NCBI GenBank assembly: GCA_010093605.1
Contig: MU004198.1
Location: 1,432,456 to 1,496,455, forward strand
Direction of reading: 5' to 3'
Length of the DNA: 64,000 bases
From: Lophium mytilinum
Lineage: Eukaryota > Ascomycota > Dothideomycetes > Mytilinidiales > Mytilinidiaceae
Both the position numbers and the translations under genes were made by a program. The notes beneath the pieces were generated by a model, which was not told where the DNA came from, did not search any database, and saw nothing but the letters and a program-made list of their open reading frames with translations. Positions 42,664 to 53,758 of this stretch are shown in pieces (position 1 is the stretch's first letter; the number at the start of each line of letters is the position of its first letter).

Positions 42664-45123
42664 CTACCACGCATGCGCCCCCTGATTCGGCTGCAGCGCC
42701 AACAGCGCAAACGCCCCGCCCATAACCGGCCTTGCCCTGAAATGCGGCGCATCGCCAAACCCGCCATCACCACCCGTCTCATAGATATCCGTAAACGGCA
42801 CATCCAACGGCGTCTCCTCGATCCACTTCGCAATACCGCTGATGAACATATCGCGGGTATCGTCGCTCGCGACCGCCGCCGCCCAGATCTCCCAGTCCGT
42901 CTTGGTGTACGCGTGGCGCGTGTCCAGCGGGACGCCGTACTTGCCGGCGACAGTCGGGTAGAAGTCGCTCTGCTGGGCATAGACAGAGGCGGGGACGAGG
43001 GAGGTGTTGAGGAGGGCGTCGGCGTAGAGGTTGTAGAGGATGCCCCACGAGGACTCGTTGCCGTAATTGAGCGTCGTGTGGGGCGGGGTGGAGTTTTTGT
43101 TGATGCCGAGGGTCTGCCACTCGTCGATGTAGTCGGCGGCGATGGAGCTGTAGTTCTTGGCGTCGGCTTTGTGCGAGGTGTGCGCGGCGATGTTGGCCAT
43201 GGCTTGGATGCCGATCATGCCTTTGAGGGCGAGGTTGGTTTGGTTGCTGGGAAGGTGGGTTAGTGGGATGCCGGTAAGGTGGGAGGAGGAGCTTACACAA
43301 GGGGTCCCGCAAAGTCGTCGGTGGAGAGCTGCTCCTTGGGGATCAGCGCTTCGTCGATCAAGTACTGCGTCCACTGGTTGAGGATCTTGTAGTGCTCGCG
43401 GAGGTACTGGGTGTTGCCGGTCTGTTGCCAGTATGCCAGGACCATGATGAGCATGTTGCCGCACTCCTCGAGCGGCATCGCCTCGTCCTTGCCGTCCTCA
43501 TGCCCGGTTGCGTTGGGGAAGTTGGAGCCCAAGTCATGCATGGAATACTGGTTTGGGTAGTGACCGGATTCCTGGTTCTCGAAGAGCGGGTCTAGGAGCA
43601 TTTTGACTAGGTCGGGGTTCATGTAGAGGAATCCTGGAAAAGCCGGGAACATGACATCGACAGTCTGAGTGTTGCCGTCCGAGGAGATTTCCTTCAGGAA
43701 TAGATATGGCTTTTGCTTGGTGCCGGCGAGCTCAACACCACCGAAGGCTTGACGGGCAGCGAGCGATGTGATGGTGAGATAGTCTGTACCAGCTGCGGCG
43801 ATAGAATCCGTAGCAACCTTGCTATCAAGCTTGTCCGAGGCCTCAACCGCGTTGTCGTAATCGTGATGGAAGAAGGTGAGCTAGAATCAGTGAGATATAG
43901 TCCTTTACAATTGCCTGGGAAATTGACGTATTGACTTACAGCAGCCTGATCCGTATCGAAGTACTCAGTCCACAAAGAAGGCAAGGAAACTACACCATGT
44001 TTCCCGAGAAACTGAATTGCATCCTCTTGGCAAAGCCCGATAGTGAAGAGCGTGTTCACTGGCTCAGTCGACACTGAGCCAAGAGCAACGGAGAATGCAA
44101 ACACTGGCCAATGGTCGAAGATCGCACGATACTTCTTGTCCTTCGAATCAGGCAACGTGCCGTTTTGAGAGAAGGTGCCTCGCACGTCGGTATCTGCGCC
44201 AGTTGCCCAGGTGAGGCCACGCTTGCTGTCAGTAGCGTAGTACCAGTTGCCTATGTCACAATGTCAGCGGAACTGGAATCGTTGAAGTTGGAGCGACGAC
44301 TTACCCCATTCGCTCTGATCGTTCTTCTCCGAGAAGAGCATTGGAGTCTGCTTCCAGATCTTGTGGAACGCGACTTGGCCGCCAGAATTTCCGGAGTCCC
44401 CTAAGTTGTGACGGTTAGAATCCCATCACAGTATACTACTATTTGGAATGGCGGCGGAACCAAGGCGAGAGCAGTGCTTTACTTACATTGCGCAACGTCG
44501 GATCTATCGCCAGAGACGAATTCTGGGAGCTGAGTCAGTAGGATGTAATGCTAGTTGTGGATCGAGACAACATACCGGCCGAGATGTCTGAGTACACCTG
44601 TATGTCATGTTTATGCCCGTCCGTCGACACGACCTCAACGTCCATGTACGAGAAGATCAAGGATTGGCGCTTGAGGTCGTTCGGGTTGATTGGCGATAGG
44701 AACGTGACCCTCACGGAGACTTTGCCGTCAACATCCATGGTGAAGATGCTCTTCGTTGACGTGTACTCGGCCGAAGTCTGGTTGACAAAGTTGTCAAACC
44801 CTTCGGGTTTTCCCATCCACACATAGGACGTGCCATCGACGCGAACGATACCAGCCCATCCAAGTGTCTGGCCACTTCATATTTTGTCAGTGACGGCGGT
44901 GAAAAGGTCTTGCCATGAGAGGGAGAACTTACGCCCAGAACTGAGGCCATTGGCCTGGCAGGTACCCGCCATTGGAGCCAGATGCTCCGGCAGGCAGCCA
45001 AGCAGACAGGTATGGAGACTTGACGGCTAGGGGAAACGAGGGTGGTCGAGCAGGAGTCCAGGTGGAATCGGCCAAGACAACGGCCAGGAGGAGCGGAAGT
45101 ATCAGAGCGAACCTAGGAAACAT
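42664..45123 (-). CDS. Secreted glutaminase (GtaA / DUF4965-DUF1793 type)
   Basis: Extracellular glutaminase-type protein of about 700 residues in seven exons. Signal peptide MFPRFALILPLLLAVVLA; then the N-terminal domain (RPPSFPLAVKSPYLSAWLPAG, GKPEGFDNF) and the helical DUF4965/DUF1793 barrel (GTDYLTITSLAARQAFGGVEL, NTQTVDVMFPAFPGFLYMNP, YSMHDLGSNFPNATGH, MPLEECGNMLIMVLAYW, ALKGMIGIQAMANIA), ending RARPVMGGAFALLAL. Exons 1-5 were checked for phase; exon 3 is only 36 nt (44522-44487), between two introns. Reported relatives hydrolyse glutamine or act in secondary-metabolite settings, so substrate is inferred. The upstream region carries tandem repeats and a mobile-element copy. Confidence 0.85.
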
Positions 45124-45140
45124 TCTGCTGAATGCGGCGG

Positions 45141-45295
45141 AGGATGCTGGCGATGCAGAGCGAGAGTCCTGTGAAGTTGACTGACTAGGAGACTGGCGAG
45201 GCAGAGTGGACGTCCTCCGGAGTAGCAGGATCGAGGATGCTGGTGATGCAGAATATCCTCTGCAGTGGCAGGATCAAGGATGCTGGTGATGCAGA
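45141..45295. repeat. Three copies of a ~20-bp GGATGCTGG(T/C)GATGCAGA unit upstream of the glutaminase start
   Basis: Copies at about 45142-45159, 45234-45252 and 45277-45294. The last two sit in a longer 35-bp duplication (GCAGGATCRAGGATGC...) about 44 bp apart. They begin within 20 bp of the start codon, so lie in the 5' leader or core promoter. Confidence 0.75.
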
Positions 45296-45601
45296 GTGAG
45301 TGTAGAGTTGGTTGTCCAGGTCTTGGAGCCCGACAGGGCCGCTTTATAAGTGTAGGTTGGGGGAGGTGCCAGGCCGGAGCGGTATTCACTTAGGTAGAAC
45401 GATTCGGAAAGTCGCGGTCCAAAGGCCTCACTTCTCGGGTTAGGATATTGGTGTATATGGTATAAGGACAGAAAGCTACTAGGTGAAATATTTATACTAT
45501 GAAAAATTGCCTGTTGGTGGTACCGCGAAGTGCTCGACCATGGTTTCAACGGTGTCCTTAGTCATCCCATGATTGAACTTCCACGGATCAGTTGATTCGT
45601 G

Positions 45602-45725
45602 GCACTGGTAAAACCATATCAGCTGGATACCAGTCGTTCAGTCAAGAGGCAGCTCGGATTCCGCCGGATGACTTTTTACATCGCGCCCAGGTTTTGGAGC
45701 CTTGTTGTGGCAGCCCTAGCAGTGG
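45602..45725 (+). mobile_element. TIR element family, copy 3 (diverged, 124-bp core)
   Basis: Runs from GCACTGG to CCCTAGCAGTGG, 124 bp, the same length as the copies at 27960, 28806 and 61057. Shared internal words include TCAAGAGGCAG and ACATCGCGCCC; the right flank GAGTGTGCACAATTG resembles that of copy 1 (CAGTGTGCATTGG). The left terminal repeat is eroded. Confidence 0.5.
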
Positions 45726-47661
45726 CAAACGAGTGTGCACAATTGAAAGTCCTGAAGAGCATGATGTTAGGGTACTGCTTGTCAGCTCGAAAGGAATGCC
45801 GACCGGAACTGGTAGATCCTCAGAGCCACTAAGAACCTTTCTAAGAATGCTGTCAAGGGTAGGCCAAGGCCTGTTGGCTCGGAAGTCGCGATTTCCAGCA
45901 TCTTGGAAGCATCAGATGACAAAATTTGGCAGGAAGAGGCATCAAGAGCGTAGCGAGAACGATACTTATCATGGGGTATCGGGCCCGAAGAAGAAATGGG
46001 TTTTATTGTATAAGTCATACCAGAAACCGGGCAATATAGAGGCCAAGCAGTACGCCAAAATCGGATGTTCAGAAGCACAGAAAGAGAGCATCGAGACTCA
46101 GCCCCGAACTGTACCTGAGTATCACTGATAGAAGACCTGTGAGGAAAACAGCGATGCTGCAACTCTTGCGGAATCGTGGTTGCTTTGCGTTTCTGACCGA
46201 ACGTGGTGTATCTCGCTGCGTGTGATTTGGGGCTGTGATGAATTGTGAGAAGAGCTGGGGACCTGCTGAGGAAGAGTTTTAATCTCCACTGAGACTGTGA
46301 TGGCTAGGGATAATAGCTGATGGGAGCGTGCATGTTGTAGTCGACTTGGCGAGGGCCGATAGTCCGAGCATGGAGGTCACGGCGGGATGATGTCGGCATG
46401 CCATAGACCACGCGAAGAGTCTCAGCTTTGAGCTGCGGCATATGGCATAGCATAGGTAGGGGCTAGCACGAGCAGGATTCAATCGTAGCGGGGGAGAGAT
46501 CTGGGGATGGGAGCGTGTCGTGGAAGCAGTTCACAGCTGATGCCATAGAAGGTCGTGTGTCGCGCTAGGGTGGGCCTGTGCGCACATCAAGCGCTGCATA
46601 CAGATCCACCGGGGTAGTGAGATTCGTGCTGGCGCGGGCCAGATGGCTACCAGGGGGCCTCCTTGCGCTTATGCAGGCTGATCTGGGCGTTCGGAGGAAC
46701 TTCTACAGGACTAAGCTTGATCCCGGGATTGCACGCAAGTGAATGTACATACATACATACTAATGCAAACTTTTTCGACGAACATCAACGCTCACGGGTT
46801 TTCCGGGTTTCACTTCAGGATGTCGCGAAGTGCTAGCTTTCGATATATCCTGATCCGCACTATCGCTTCTCACATGCACCAAAGGGAAATGCCAATGGGT
46901 GGAAGGATACATTCCTCCTCTAATGTTGGCTTTCGAGGACACTAGGTCTCAAAGCTCTAGCTGAGAAAGGTGTTGCTGAATGCTGCCAGCATGACTATCA
47001 TTAATTGCGCCCAAGCCCCGACTATATTAGTAGCGCTGTGTAACCCTTCCAACGTTTGTTGTTTGGCGCTTTCGTGAGGCAAACAAACGCGGAACCGGCC
47101 GTGTACCGTTACATCCGACATCCACGTTCCAACCGGCTCTTCGCGGTCTTCGTTACGAAATTTGTTGACAGCTGTGCCGATATTCTACGAAGCAGGCGTG
47201 AGTGAATCTTAAGTTGGGAGAAGCCAGGGATATGCGATTAGACGATGGCTCAGAACGTGGAAGGAAGGATTATCATTAGCTAATTTAAGCTGAGTTTTTA
47301 TATTAGTACAGTATCCTCATGAACGCTAAGAAGCAGAACGAGTGGCGAAAAATGCTGCATAGATATCGAAAAAAATCTCACCAACAACAAATCATGAGAC
47401 CTCCTACTCCAGGAACGTTATATGTCAATACCAACGCCAGACAATCCAAGAATCCTACCAGTATGTGACCTTGCGATTCGAAAATCATAATGATAATGAC
47501 GGGGTATCGCGAACGTGAAAGCAGATAATGATAAATCGTGGATGCAGTGACGCCAATCCCAGGCGCTGGAAAAGTCTTATGAAGGCTCGCATAAACAAGG
47601 AATACTCCAACAGATGGTCGTAAATACGTTCAGATCTCTTCCAACATGCCTCCTGGGCACC

Positions 47662-49560
47662 TTACTTCCGCATCCAAGAACGCTCAACGTTCTCGAGCCG
47701 TCGTTCGCAGCCCTCTAGCCATGGAGAGCGAAGTACTTCGGTGATAGTCCACCGTTTTGACGCGTCCGGCTCCAAACACCCTTTAACGAGGGCTATCACA
47801 GCTTGCGGGTTGTGTGCAATAGCTCTCCCACTACGGAGCCGCTCGAGATCCCACTGGTTGTGCATGATCTTCTCAGTAGTCTTCGCGTCCATCCCCTCAT
47901 TGAAGGGCAGACGGGCAGTGACTAGGGTGTAGATGACCACTCCGAATGCCCACATGTCCGCTGCGGTTGAGAACACAGGTGTTTGGGCTCCAAACAACTC
48001 GGGTGCAGCGTACTGCAGGCTCCCAGCGACAGTGGTACTAGTCTCGGATGGGCCGATATTCTGGTTGTGGTTTTGGGTGTGCGGCTCCACCGAGTCGCGT
48101 TGATCGCTGACTACAAAGTCTGCCATACCAAAGTCGCATAGGAGAATGTCCCCTCCATCGGAGCAGGCATTCGGCCCAGACATGTCGACCAAGCAGTTCT
48201 CGAGCTTGATATCGCGATGAACTATGGTGACATCGTTGTGAAGGTATCGTATTGCAGAGGCTAGCTGGTAGACGTACCGTCTGGTGTGCCGTGCGTCAAG
48301 GCCATTGTGATTCTGCTTGTTTGTTTCTCGGACGATGTCAAGGAGGGTGCCTCCTGAGATCTTGGTCGTGATGCAGAAGGTCGCAAATTCGGTGCTGTAC
48401 ACTCGCAATAGTGGCAAAATGTACGGATGTTTGAGGTATCTCCAAATCTCTACCTCATGCTCGAATTGGGTTTGCAGTTGCTCGTTCTCAGCCTCGGCAG
48501 TGTCCTTGAGCAGCTTTCGCACGATTTTCACCGCATACACAACCTTCTTGCCATATTCCATCGTGGCCACCTCTTTGACCACACTGAAACCTCCGAAGCC
48601 TATGGTCTTGCCAATTATGTGTCCGCTGCCGCCGGCAATCTCTTGCCCTTCGTCATCAGGTTCTGTCGCCTGGAGCGGAGCGTCCTTGGAATGCATCCGC
48701 GAAAGAAACGCAGATGCTGGAGACTGCGACGGCAGAGAGCGGCCAGTGCGTGTGGAAGTCCGACGATTGGGCCTGCGCGCGCTTCCCTCGCTCATTTCGG
48801 ACCGGTAGCTTCTAATCGATCTTTGGGACCCGTTGCGTTTGGAGAGCGAAAAGGGTAGATCTATAGGCGATGTCGTAGGTAGCGGCGAAAGCAAGAGCTC
48901 CATGGAAGAATCAAGCGGGGTATGTACTTCCTCCAGCAGGGGCGAAGCTGTGGTGTCCGAAGTCAGCGACGCAACGTGGTCGTGCTCTGTGAAACCCTGG
49001 TGTGCGCCAAAACCGTTGAGGTCGTCTCGAGAAATGGGATAGTGTGGCTCCTGCGTGAGAGTTCTCCCTCGATCAAGCGACGCGAAATCATTGAAGTACT
49101 CTTCCCGTTCTGGGAATTCTTCCAGCGTCGTCGGCATTCCTGGCTTTGGCAGGGGCGAATGCATGGCAAGCCGATTGCCGCTGTCTAAAGTGACTTGGCT
49201 ATCGAAGGTTATGGAGGGTTTTCTGTTGCGAAAGGCAGCCTCGATGTCCTCGGGGCTCGATCCGGCAGCAGAGCCATACGGGCGTCGGCCATCCCCGACA
49301 CCGTCCCCAACGGTATGCCACGTTTTGCCATGGTAGAAGTGCGAGTTTGCTTCGGCGAGTTCAGGTGTAGTCAGTGCCAGCGAGACATCCTCGTCACGCT
49401 GCGACTCGCGGCGGGGGATCGAGGCAAAGGCGGAGGAGACGGACTTCTGCGAGGGCTTTGTGTCGAGCTTGAGTTTCTGGAAGTTGTGAGAGGAGGAGTA
49501 CGGTGCCATAGCATCGACCTGGGACTTCTCTCTGGGCACCGCCCTCGCGGAGGGCAGCAC
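47662..49560 (-). CDS. Serine/threonine protein kinase, CAMK-like, 632 aa
   Basis: Single exon, 632 residues. The first ~305 are disordered and Ser/Pro-rich (SQRSIRSYRSEMSEG, TSTRTGRSLPSQSP), likely phosphoregulated. The kinase domain from ~310 has all key residues: glycine loop GKTIGFGGFSVVKE, VAIK lysine (YAVKIVRKLL), catalytic loop IVHRDIKLENCLVD, LCDFGMAD, APE as AAPELFG, and DMWAFGVVIYTLVTARLPF. There is an insert between DFG and APE (SDQRDSVEPHTQNHNQN). The C-terminal lobe ends WTITEVLRSPWLEG. The start at 49560 is used; the internal Met at 49508 (MAPYSSSHNF) may be the true one. Family is certain, pathway unknown. Confidence 0.88.
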   Translation of the reverse strand: MLPSARAVPREKSQVDAMAPYSSSHNFQKLKLDTKPSQKSVSSAFASIPRRESQRDEDVSLALTTPELAEANSHFYHGKTWHTVGDGVGDGRRPYGSAAGSSPEDIEAAFRNRKPSITFDSQVTLDSGNRLAMHSPLPKPGMPTTLEEFPEREEYFNDFASLDRGRTLTQEPHYPISRDDLNGFGAHQGFTEHDHVASLTSDTTASPLLEEVHTPLDSSMELLLSPLPTTSPIDLPFSLSKRNGSQRSIRSYRSEMSEGSARRPNRRTSTRTGRSLPSQSPASAFLSRMHSKDAPLQATEPDDEGQEIAGGSGHIIGKTIGFGGFSVVKEVATMEYGKKVVYAVKIVRKLLKDTAEAENEQLQTQFEHEVEIWRYLKHPYILPLLRVYSTEFATFCITTKISGGTLLDIVRETNKQNHNGLDARHTRRYVYQLASAIRYLHNDVTIVHRDIKLENCLVDMSGPNACSDGGDILLCDFGMADFVVSDQRDSVEPHTQNHNQNIGPSETSTTVAGSLQYAAPELFGAQTPVFSTAADMWAFGVVIYTLVTARLPFNEGMDAKTTEKIMHNQWDLERLRSGRAIAHNPQAVIALVKGCLEPDASKRWTITEVLRSPWLEGCERRLENVERSWMRK

Positions 49561-50824
49561 CAGCTTTTAAGGGCGCCGTGGGGTGCGGCTCGTAAGACGA
49601 GGGGGTAATGGAATCGCGGGCTGGCGCGCCGTGCGACCAGCTCCGCAGCTGCCTATTCACAGCGTGCAGAGGGCTAAGAATTTGGTAACAGTGTGAATGG
49701 ACGAGGGCGACGGTGAAAGGCGACTATAAATGCGGGCGGTGCGGTGGTAAGCAAAGCGATAGAGGAGTGAAGGAAGATAGCAGGAGGTCTTTGTCGCCCC
49801 GGTGCGATGGACGATCAACGCCTCTCCGCCCTGCAGCCCATCAGTGGAGCGTGGGGGAACGGCGAGCTAGGCCGACGACCCTGACTTTCTGCTGCACGTG
49901 AGAGAAAAATCAGCACCATTGGCCACGGCGGGGACGTGTTGGCCTATCAAAGGCCGCTCGATTCACCAAAGCCTCGTTTCGCAGGCGCGAGAAAACGGAG
50001 ATGCCTCGTCTGCCAGGCGGATTGACGTAACAGATCCAATTTAGAGTTTTAGCAGCTGAAGCCGGCCGTCAGGTGCTGGACCCTGGTGGGGGCCATCAGC
50101 CTTGTGGCTCTGGATATAGACAATATAGATGGAAGAGCTCTGCTATTGCTTAGAAGAATTTGCTGCTATCACTTTCACGTCGAAGCCCGTGCCAGATAAA
50201 CGGTCGGAATGCCCCCCACAAAACCCTAGACCGCCAGCATGTGCACGCAGGGCCCGCTCGCAGCACTCGGCCCGAGGACCACCCGACTATGGGGCGTCTC
50301 TGGCACCATAGCGGCAAGGCTGGTCGAGCGGAACATGGTGTTGAGCGTGCGGCAGCGATAGCTGTAGCCGCAGTCGAGGCACGATGACGTTGCCTATCTC
50401 TGAAGTCTGCTCGCTGGAGGCCGCTGGGAGGTCGCCGGCCGCACAGGAGGTCAGGTCGAGCGCGCACCCGCACGAGCCGCGGCCACACGACTGCGCAATT
50501 AAGGGCACTTTGCCGCATGATATCGCGGTGAATAGGGCTGGTCCTGCTGGTGTGGTGTTGTGCCGGCTGCACCTTCATGCACACGGAGGCCTGTGCGCCG
50601 CCTGGCCGCCAAGGCATTTCGGGCCTACCTCCTACGACTGAGGCATCGCAGACGCTGGAACAAGACACTGCATATTATCACCGCCGCATCCCGCATTCCG
50701 TATCCATACCCGCCAGCTGCTCTTTGCTCCCCGCTGCTTCGCCAGTCCAGCTGTCGACCTCGCCTGAAGCTGCTGCCGACCGCCAGCCGGTGCTCACAGT
50801 GGCCGATTGGCCTTGACGTCCGCA
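49561..50824. promoter_or_regulatory. Divergent region between kinase and VAC8
   Basis: 1.26 kb between the two start codons, GC-rich in its VAC8 half. No gene supported: the open frames are Arg/Pro-rich with no domain. No recognised factor site. Confidence 0.4.
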
Positions 50825-52828
50825 ATGGGGCTCCCAAGCCTCTGCTCGAAGCTCTTCGCGTCCTGCTGTGGAGGTAGTGCCCCGACTGATATAGTCTCTT
50901 GCCATGCTAATCGTGCTCCCAGGTCGCTCCAAAGACAGCCTGTATGATCCCGTCCTCGCAGATAGCGAGCGAGAAGCCGTGGCCGACCTCCTAGGCTTCT
51001 TGGAAAACGTACGCGCCCCAGCAACCTATCCGTCATAATCAGTGGAGCTTATACAACCTTGTAGCGAGCCGAGACCGACTTCTTCTCTGGAGAGCCCCTC
51101 CGCGCGCTGAGCACTCTGGTCTATTCCGATAACATCGACCTACAGCGGAGCGCTAGTCTGACCTTCGCCGAGATCACGGAGCGAGGTACTTATTTCTTCC
51201 GAAACGGGAAAACACTTGCTAATGCTGTCTGTGTGTAGATGTACGAGAGGTTGATCGCGATACCCTGGAACCCATCCTATTTCTCCTCCAGAACCCCGAC
51301 ATAGAGGTGCAGCGCGCTGCAAGCGCCGCGCTGGGAAACTTGGCGGTGAACAGTATGTGCTATATCTCCTCTATGAAGCCCATTACTAACTATCAGCAGC
51401 GGAAAATAAGGTTGCTATTGTGTCGCTAGGAGGGCTGAATCCTCTGATCAAGCAAATGAACTCGCCCAATGTCGAAGTACAGTGCAATGCGGTTGGCTGC
51501 ATCACCAACTTGGCCACACACGAGGAGAACAAGGCAAAGATAGCAAGGTCAGGAGCACTGGGCCCGTTGACTAGGCTGGCAAAATCCAAGGATATGCGAG
51601 TACAAAGGAACGCAACAGGCGCTTTGCTAAACATGACACACTCTGGTACGACTCGGATACCTCCCGTGTTACGAGGCCGATTGCTGATAACTATCTCTAG
51701 ATGACAACCGCCAACAGCTCGTGAATGCCGGCGCCATTCCAGTCCTTGTTCAGCTCCTTACTTCGGCCGACGTCGATGTACAATACTACTGCACAACCGC
51801 TCTAAGCAACATAGCCGTGGATGCCACTAACCGTCTGAAACTCGCTCAGACGGAAGGTCGCCTGGTACACTCCCTGGTCCACCTGATGGATTCTTCATCA
51901 CCAAAAGTGCAGTGCCAGGCTGCATTGGCGTTAAGGAACTTAGCGTCGGACGAACGATACCAGCTCGAGATTGTCCGCGCGCGAGGCCTGCCTTCTCTAC
52001 TTCGCCTTCTTCAGTCATCATACCTTCCCCTCATACTCTCCGCCGTCGCCTGCATCCGAAACATCTCCATTCACCCCGCCAATGAATCGCCCATCATTGA
52101 CGCCGGCTTCCTCCGCCCCCTGGTCGAGCTTCTAGGGTCAACCGAAAATGACGAAATCCAATGCCACGCCATCTCCACTCTCAGGAATTTGGCTGCAAGC
52201 TCCGACAGGAACAAACAGCTGGTTCTGGAGGCAGGTGCAGTGCAGAAATGCAAGCAGCTCGTCCTGAACGTACGACTGCCGGTCCAGTCTGAAATGACTG
52301 CTGCCATTGCAGTTCTAGCATTGAGCGACGAATTGAAGCCTCATCTCCTCGATCTCGGGGTGTTCGATGTGCTGATTCCTCTTACTGAGTCCGAGAGCAT
52401 AGAAGTGCAAGGCAACAGCGCCGCAGCTCTTGGTAACCTGTCTTCGAAAGGTAATAAATCGAACAATGTATTTCGTGCAATTCAACTAACGAGCAGCAGT
52501 GGGCAACTACTCGATATTCCTAGAGAACTGGACTAAGCCTTCTGGTGGTATACACGGCTATCTTCGACGATTCCTTGCTAGCGGCGACCCAACCTTCCAG
52601 CACATCGCCATCTGGACACTTCTCCAACTGCTGGAGTCCGATGATCCGAACTTGCTGAGTCTGATATCAAAGTCTGATGAGATTGTGCAAATGGTCACGG
52701 ACATCGCAGATCGCAACATCGAGTCCGACGACGAAGACAACGATGACGGTGAAGGCGAAGTCGTCAGCCTCGCCCGGCGGTGTCTGGAAATCCTAGGAAA
52801 GAGCCCTAAAACGCTAATGGAGGGTTGA
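50825..52828 (+). CDS. VAC8: Vacuolar armadillo protein Vac8
   Basis: Vacuole-membrane scaffold of armadillo repeats used in vacuole inheritance, nucleus-vacuole junctions and selective autophagy. Seven exons (50825-50873, 50923-51008, 51065-51185, 51239-51352, 51400-51645, 51701-52450, 52500-52828) join in phase to 564 residues. The 49-nt first exon gives [17 protein letters not shown]: Gly2 for N-myristoylation and clustered Cys (7, 14, 15) for palmitoylation, as expected for Vac8. Armadillo units are evident ([67 protein letters not shown]). The acidic tail ([13 protein letters not shown]) precedes the end. Secure. Confidence 0.96.
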
Positions 52829-53758
52829 GGGGCCTACCATCAGGTTCACAAACAGCGCGCGATGCGGATGCCGACTCCTTTCTCTCCTCACTCAGCCTCT
52901 CCAATTGATTCCTTTATTCAGTGTCTAGTACCCCCAATCATGTTATGCAGCTTATTGTCACGAGGTGTTCTTGGGCGGCTAGGCTACGGGCGTTTTTGAT
53001 TGCGTGTTGCGGAAAACTTTAAAGCGCAAAAACCTCGGCATTTCCTACGTTTTTATAGCGAGCATGGGTTGGAGCCTTGTTGTTTTCCTTTTTGCTTTCT
53101 TTTCTTGGGTGCGACATTGTTGTGTTACGGCGGGCATACCACAGCTGTTTTGAGACTGTTCCTAGCTGAGTCATGGGTTAATTGGAACAAGCCTGCCGTC
53201 TTCTGTTGCCTGAGCCTTTTTACTTTTCTTCTTGACGATACGAGATACTCCGCGGTTGGATGGGAATGGGAAGAGTGATGGGTGGTATAAGAACCAACCA
53301 GACTGGAGGACAACAGTATTTAGCTAAAGGATGACAGGGTCCGAGTATTCCTTGTAATTGATTAGAATGGCATAGATTCCAGATTACACGAGCCTGGTTT
53401 TGGGTTTCCTTTAAGGCTTGTAGATTGAAGGTGAGAAGGGGCCATACCGACTGGATGGTGTGTCATCGCCGATGGTGGTGCGTTGCATACTGCACCTGTC
53501 TCCAGGGTTTGTAGCGCCTCGTCGCTTCCTTTCACGAATTGCATGCATGAACCCCATGCCTGCCCGATTTGCCGAGACGGGAGTGGAGTCGGGGTTTGGT
53601 GACACCTACTTCGGGTACCGTTCTTCAAGCTTGCCTTCATTGTCGAATCCACTCTTAACACTCGCTTCCACTGGCGGAGCTCGGAAGTTCATCTGCAAAT
53701 ACTTCTTCTTCTCCTTGCCTCATCGCCTTTCTTCAATTAGAGAAATCGTACGTTTGTA
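52829..53758. other. Intergenic, VAC8 3' region and alcohol dehydrogenase promoter
   Basis: 930 bp. T-rich stretches at about 53060-53130 (VAC8 3' side). Nothing else recognised. Confidence 0.4.

Larger units (their letters stand above)
45124..47661. other. Intergenic between glutaminase and kinase genes
   Basis: 2.54 kb. Holds the glutaminase promoter with the repeats above, an element copy (45602-45725), and a short TACATACATAC run at about 46745. The open frame 45592-46128 overlaps the repeat element and has no domain. The final ~350 bp are the kinase 3' region. Confidence 0.45.

Noticed and set aside
45592-46128. 178-codon plus-strand frame
   Set aside because: Its first third is the mobile-element copy at 45602-45725; the remainder has no domain features.
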